The notes under the pieces are model-generated. The model was not told the origin of the DNA, ran no database searches, and saw only the letters and a program-made list of their open reading frames with translations. Source: an uncultured Thiomonas sp. (lineage in GTDB: Bacteria; Pseudomonadota; Gammaproteobacteria; Burkholderiales; Burkholderiaceae_C). Taken from it: 8,815 bases of DNA. Below are positions 5,361 through 8,815 of the stretch, piece by piece. The first letter of the stretch is position 1. Every line of letters starts with the position of its first letter. A program made the translations under genes and the position numbers. Where the stretch lies: assembly GCA_937927695.1 (NCBI GenBank), contig CALBRU010000323.1, positions 1 through 8,815 on the forward strand. The letters run 5' to 3'.

Positions 5361-6391
5361 GTCTGTTCCAGTTGCTGCCGGAGTTGCTGCCAGCGGGTGG
5401 GGACATGCGCCATGGGGGCGTCGGCGCGCGACCAGTCCACCATTGAGCCGGGGTAGAGCGCCACATGCGGGCGGTGCAGCACTTCGGACAGCACGAACCA
5501 ATTGGTCGCGGCCCAGTGGCCGGTATTGCAGAACGAGACGATCTGCACGGCGCCGGGCTGCTGTGGCAACTGAGCAGCGATTCGCTGCAGCGTGGACACA
5601 GCGGGCAGGGCGCCGCTGCCCGGCTCAAACCAGCGCAGATTGTCGAAGTCCAGCGCGCCGGGCAGGGTGCCGGGGCGACTTGCGGCAGGGGCTTTTTCGC
5701 GGCCCAGATAAAAAGCACGAGGGCGCGCATCCAGCAGCAGCGTGCGGGGGTGGCCGAGATCGTGCGCCACCTCGGGCCGGGTGGCGAGCAGGGCGTCGTC
5801 GAGTTGCGGGGTGAACGCGCTGGGCGTCGGTGTGGGCGTGGGCTGGCGGGTGAGTGGCAGCGCGGCGGCCTGCCAGGCGGTCATGCCGCCGTTGAGAATG
5901 GCGAGATGCTTCAGTCCCAGCCATTTGAGCGTCCAGTACACGCGGGCGGGAGCACCGAAATCGCTGGCATCATCCCCGGTGGCGACGAGCACCACGGGTG
6001 TTTCGGCGCTCAGGCCCAGTCGCCGGATGAGGGCGGTGAACCGAGGCAGCGGCAGGAGCTGGCCCGGATTGCTGGAGGGGCCACGCCAGTCGGCATAGGG
6101 CGCGGCAAGTGCTCCGGGAATGTGCGCCAAGTCGGCTGCTGCCGCATCATCGCGAAGGTCGATGATGCGCACCTGCGCGTGCTGCGCCGCCAGGGCTTGC
6201 GCCGAAATCAACGGGCCGAAAGCCTGTGCCTTGCTCGGTGCCGTATTCGGCGCGGCGGGCGCGGCGTTGACGCCTTGTTGCAAGGCCCAGGCGGCGAGCA
6301 GCCAAGCCAGGGCGCAGAGGCGGCATAGGCGCGACCAGCCGGAGCGGCGGGAAGGGGGCAGAGAAGACGGGGCGGGAGGCGGTGTGTTCAT
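5345..6391 (-). CDS. exported two-domain rhodanese-like sulfurtransferase
   Basis: Rhodaneses move sulfane sulfur from donors such as thiosulfate to a thiophilic acceptor through a cysteine persulfide. The 348-residue product starts with a basic stretch (RRSGWSRLCR, 15-24), a hydrophobic core (25-38) and a likely cleavage site VNA/AP after residue 43, so it should act in the periplasm. Two rhodanese domains follow, at about 55-182 and 196-345, joined by a Pro-Thr linker (PTPTPTP, 184-190). The C-terminal domain carries the catalytic loop FCNTGHWA (287-294, Cys288). The N-terminal domain has VATGDDASDFG (136-146) at the equivalent place, with no cysteine, so it is probably non-catalytic, as in many tandem rhodaneses. 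I chose ATG 6391 because it gives a normal signal peptide; an ATG at 6400 is close by. It is the first gene of the sulfur cluster, and its 3' end overlaps the transporter start by 16 nt. Confidence 0.92.
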   Translation of the reverse strand: MNTPPPAPSSLPPSRRSGWSRLCRLCALAWLLAAWALQQGVNAAPAAPNTAPSKAQAFGPLISAQALAAQHAQVRIIDLRDDAAAADLAHIPGALAAPYADWRGPSSNPGQLLPLPRFTALIRRLGLSAETPVVLVATGDDASDFGAPARVYWTLKWLGLKHLAILNGGMTAWQAAALPLTRQPTPTPTPSAFTPQLDDALLATRPEVAHDLGHPRTLLLDARPRAFYLGREKAPAASRPGTLPGALDFDNLRWFEPGSGALPAVSTLQRIAAQLPQQPGAVQIVSFCNTGHWAATNWFVLSEVLHRPHVALYPGSMVDWSRADAPMAHVPTRWQQLRQQLEQTWQAL

Positions 6392-6599
6392 GCCCGGCAT
6401 TCTGGAAGTCCGCGGGCGAAAACGGAAATACAGAGTGGTCATACCGATCCAACCGCAAGGCATATGCGGGCAACGGGGCGTCAAGAAGGGGGGCTCGGAG
6501 TGCTAATCTATGCCTCCCATATTCATCGCAGGATGGACTCTCTCATGCACGCTAGAAGCCATCCACACCCGCGCACGCTTTCGGTGCCGGGAGGCTGTC
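6392..6599. other. divergent control region between the sulfur cluster and the diguanylate cyclase
   Basis: These 208 bp separate two divergent start codons and must carry both promoters. I see no strong sigma-70 pair. For the minus strand the best candidate is TTGGAT (6452-6447) with TATTTC (6430-6425), spacing 16, three of six matches in each box. For the plus strand TAATCT (6504-6509), preceded by TG, is a weak extended -10. No convincing operator, riboswitch or terminator is visible. Open frames extend into this region from both genes (to 6484 and 6510) but lack ribosome binding sites and family similarity. Confidence 0.4.
6589..6594 (+). promoter_or_regulatory. strong Shine-Dalgarno of the diguanylate cyclase
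   Basis: GGGAGG lies 5 nt before ATG 6600. It is the clearest ribosome binding site in the window and decides the start against an upstream in-frame ATG at 6510, which has none. Confidence 0.85.
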
Positions 6600-7841
6600 A
6601 TGGCTGATCCCACTCCGGCGGATCGTCCCAGCGCGGAGTGGATCGACCAGTTACCCGCCGGTGTGGCCATGCTGGCGGGCGATGTCGTGCGCTACGCCAA
6701 CCCGGCTGCGCTGCGCTTGTTTCAGGCCCGGGAGCCGTCCGACGTCATCGGGCGCGGGGTGGGCGCTTTCATTCATCCGCTCGACTTGCACCGTGCGCTA
6801 TCGCGGCTGCGTCATGCCGAGGGCGGGGGTATCAACCCGGTGACCGAAATCCGCGCCCATACCTGCGGCGGACAGCCGCTGATGCTGGCCATGAGCAGCG
6901 CCACCTTGGTCGTCGAGGGCCAGACGACGGTGCTGGCGACTTTTCTCGACATGACCGAACGCGCCGCGATGGAGCAGCGCCTGCGCCAGACCGACGAAGA
7001 CTTTCAGCGCATGATGAACACCATGCAGGACGTGTTCTACCGCACCGATGCGCAGGGCATCACCCGTTACGTCTGCCCGGCGGTGAAGAACGTGCTGGGC
7101 TACACCGCCGAGGAAATCATCGGTCTGCCCGCTGCGGCGTTCTATCCCGATCTGTCGGAGCGCGACGCCCTGGTGGCGGAGATCAGAAAGCACGGCGCGG
7201 TGCATGATTTTCCGGGCCGCATGCGGCGCAAGGACGGGGTGATCATCGACATTTCCATCAGCACCCAGGCCTTGCGCGACGAGCAGGGCAACTACGCCGG
7301 GGTCGAAGGCATCTGGCGCGACATCACCGAGCGCAAGGCGCTGGAGCGTCGGCTCGAACATCTGGCGACCTTCGACGGACTGACCGGCATATACAACCGC
7401 TCCAGCATTCTGGGCATTCTGGAGCGGTTGTTGCAGCGCAAGGCGCCGCTGTCGGTGCTGTTGCTCGATCTCGACTATTTCAAGCGCATCAACGATGGCT
7501 TCGGCCATGCCGCGGGCGACCGGGTGCTGTGTCGCTTCGTCCAGATCATCGAGGGTGAAAAGCGCAGCCGCGACTTTTTCGGACGGCTGGGCGGCGAGGA
7601 GTTTTTGTTGATTCTCGACGGCGCGGACGAGGCCGAGGCGGGGCAGATCGCCGAGCGCCTGCGCGCAGCGGTCAGCGCCGAGGCCATCGCCTTGGCCGAG
7701 GGCGAGGCGGTGGCGCTCACCGTCAGCATCGGCATGACCCAGTCGCACCCAGGCGATCAGCGTACCGCCGATGTGCTGGTGCGCGCCGACCGGGCGCTCT
7801 ACCGCGCCAAGCAGATGGGGCGCAATCAGGTTTGCGCGTAG
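6600..7841 (+). CDS. PAS-PAS-GGDEF diguanylate cyclase
   Basis: Predicted to make cyclic di-GMP from two GTP, the second messenger for biofilm and motility decisions. The 413-residue product has no signal peptide or membrane segment, so it is probably a cytosolic sensor. A PAS domain spans about 14-120 (ending FLDMTERAAMEQRL), and a second PAS plus PAC spans about 133-245 (ending GIWRDITERKALERRL). The GGDEF domain spans about 255-410, opening with the usual DGLTGIYNR (259-267). The active-site motif is GGEEF (331-335). Metal-binding acidic residues sit in LLLDLDYFK (287-295, Asp290 and Asp292). R322xxD325 lies exactly five residues before GGEEF and forms a canonical inhibitory I-site, implying product feedback. 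There is no EAL or HD-GYP domain, so it should be synthesis-only. The PAS ligand cannot be read from sequence. It stands alone on the plus strand, tail to tail with clsB. Confidence 0.94.
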   Translation: MADPTPADRPSAEWIDQLPAGVAMLAGDVVRYANPAALRLFQAREPSDVIGRGVGAFIHPLDLHRALSRLRHAEGGGINPVTEIRAHTCGGQPLMLAMSSATLVVEGQTTVLATFLDMTERAAMEQRLRQTDEDFQRMMNTMQDVFYRTDAQGITRYVCPAVKNVLGYTAEEIIGLPAAAFYPDLSERDALVAEIRKHGAVHDFPGRMRRKDGVIIDISISTQALRDEQGNYAGVEGIWRDITERKALERRLEHLATFDGLTGIYNRSSILGILERLLQRKAPLSVLLLDLDYFKRINDGFGHAAGDRVLCRFVQIIEGEKRSRDFFGRLGGEEFLLILDGADEAEAGQIAERLRAAVSAEAIALAEGEAVALTVSIGMTQSHPGDQRTADVLVRADRALYRAKQMGRNQVCA

Positions 7842-7842
7842 A

Positions 7843-8815
7843 TCAATATTCGTTCTTCACCCCACCGGCCAGGGCGACAAAGGCCCGAGCGGCGACGGCC
7901 ACGAACGGCCGCAGCCACCACGGCGCCCGCGTGCGCAGACGGTCGGGCGTGTTGATCGGCAGCGACTGCACGACCTGACTTTCGATATGCGCGCCCAGTT
8001 CCAGCGCGAAAGCGCGGTCGAGCACGGCGAGATTGGCTTCGAGATTGACCAGCAGCGACAGCGGGTCGATGTTGGAGCTGCCGACCGTGGCCCAGTCCGC
8101 ATCGACCACGGCGACCTTGGCGTGCAGGTAGGCGGGGGTGTATTCATAGATATGCACCCCGGCGCGCAGCATTTCGCCGTAGAGCGCGCGCGCCGCCCAC
8201 GCTGCCATGCGGTAATCAATACGGCCTTGCAGCAGCAGCTCGACGCGCACGCCGCGTGCCGCCGCATTTTTCAGCGCCTGGCGAAATTCCAGCCCCGGAT
8301 AGAAGTAAGGGCTGACGATGAGCACGCGGTCGCGCGCGCGGTTGATGGCGCGGATGTAGCTGTGCTCGATGGCGCGGCGCTGCGAGAAGTTGTCGCGCAC
8401 CACCAGCGCGGCCAGGCTTTGCGCGAGGGTCTGCGGGGTGGGGCGGGGGGCGGGTGTGCGGGGCGCGGTCGCCGTGGCGCCGGGCGGCAGCGGCGCGCCG
8501 TCTTCGTCGGCCACAGGCATATCGCTGCCCCAGTCCAGCAGTTCTTGCCAGTAGGCGCGGCGGTTAGGCGAAGTGTCGAATACCCCGGGGCCGGGCAGTT
8601 TGCGCAGGCGGCGCTGCAGGCTGCCGGTGAGCACGGTGCGCAGCCATAGCCGCTGCATCACCCACTGCGTCTGGCGCGCGAGATGGCCGTGGTATTGCAC
8701 CGCATAGTCGAGCCGGGGCTGCGCGCTCCAGCCGTGGTGAATATCGAGCCGGTCGTCGATGATGTTGATGCCGCCGATGAAGGCGGTGTGCGCATCGACC
8801 ACGCACAGCTTGCGG
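7843..8815 (-). CDS. clsB: ClsB-type cardiolipin synthase (phospholipase D superfamily), 5'-truncated by the window edge
   Basis: Members transfer phosphatidyl groups to make cardiolipin or phosphatidylglycerol at the inner membrane. The 323 visible residues lack the N-terminus (about 100 residues compared with the 413-residue E. coli ClsB). The frame enters at the edge as RKLCVVDAHTAFIGGINI, which is the first HKD motif (HxKx4D) with its histidine just outside the window. The second HKD is LHAKVAVVD (8127-8101), followed by WATVGSSNIDPLSLLVNLEAN, which resembles ClsB more than ClsA. A Pro/Ala-rich segment of about 30 residues (roughly 8508-8425) separates the two halves. A GTG at 8802 could be mistaken for the start but lies inside the HKD motif. 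Its stop is 1 bp from the cyclase stop, with no terminator between. Other PLD-family transferases are possible. Confidence 0.88.
   Translation of the reverse strand, partial: RKLCVVDAHTAFIGGINIIDDRLDIHHGWSAQPRLDYAVQYHGHLARQTQWVMQRLWLRTVLTGSLQRRLRKLPGPGVFDTSPNRRAYWQELLDWGSDMPVADEDGAPLPPGATATAPRTPAPRPTPQTLAQSLAALVVRDNFSQRRAIEHSYIRAINRARDRVLIVSPYFYPGLEFRQALKNAAARGVRVELLLQGRIDYRMAAWAARALYGEMLRAGVHIYEYTPAYLHAKVAVVDADWATVGSSNIDPLSLLVNLEANLAVLDRAFALELGAHIESQVVQSLPINTPDRLRTRAPWWLRPFVAVAARAFVALAGGVKNEY

Noticed and set aside
6498..6506. GAGTGCTAA, an exact half of the CIRCE operator bound by HrcA
   Set aside because: The partner TTAGCACTC is absent at the required 9-nt spacing (6480-6488 shares almost nothing with it) and no chaperone gene follows. 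A lone 9-mer half-site is not an HrcA operator.
8800..8802. GTG as the start codon of the PLD-family gene
   Set aside because: The codons before it (RKLC) continue the first HKD motif, so the gene begins beyond the window edge and GTG is an internal valine.

Overview
The window reads as a contig end from a GC-rich betaproteobacterium, most likely of the order Burkholderiales. The evidence is the hrcA / nadK-recN gene order, the character of the proteins and the strong G/C bias at third codon positions. A sulfur-transport and sulfurtransferase operon would suit a sulfur-oxidising genus such as Thiomonas, but that genus is a guess. The first 47 bases are not biological: they are the 3' part of the Illumina TruSeq/P5 universal adapter, and genomic sequence starts at base 48.

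Layout. (1) 48-227, minus: the first 60 codons of hrcA, the heat-shock repressor, cut off by the adapter. (2) 228-508: a divergent intergenic region with a roughly 100-bp composite inverted repeat (297-396), a pseudoknot-like arrangement of complementary segments (412-454) and a possible extended -10 promoter for nadK. (3) 509-4045, plus: a compact nadK-recN-rapZ run, with a 13-nt gap and then an ATGA overlap. It encodes NAD kinase, the SMC-like repair ATPase RecN and the nucleotide-binding RNase adaptor RapZ. (4) 4006-6391, minus: a three-gene sulfur cluster. In transcription order it holds a secreted two-domain rhodanese-type sulfurtransferase, a YeeE/YedE-family membrane transporter that overlaps it by 16 nt, and a 65-residue single-pass membrane protein starting 2 nt after the transporter stop. 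The small gene's 3' end overlaps the 3' end of rapZ head-on. (5) 6392-6599: the divergent control region. (6) 6600-7841, plus: a PAS-PAS-GGDEF diguanylate cyclase with a GGEEF active site and an RxxD feedback site. (7) 7843-8815, minus: a ClsB-type cardiolipin synthase (phospholipase D family). It is 5'-truncated by the window edge inside its first HKD motif and ends 1 bp from the cyclase stop.

How it fits together. nadK, recN and rapZ are housekeeping genes. The minus-strand cluster looks like a functional unit for periplasmic sulfur transfer and uptake of a reduced sulfur species, with an unrecognised small membrane protein as possible third component. The diguanylate cyclase and cardiolipin synthase are convergent, and nothing in the sequence links them functionally. 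I found no CRISPR array, tRNA, rRNA, insertion sequence or defence system. The points most worth a second look are the small membrane protein, the intergenic palindrome and the adapter artefact with its spurious chimeric peptides.
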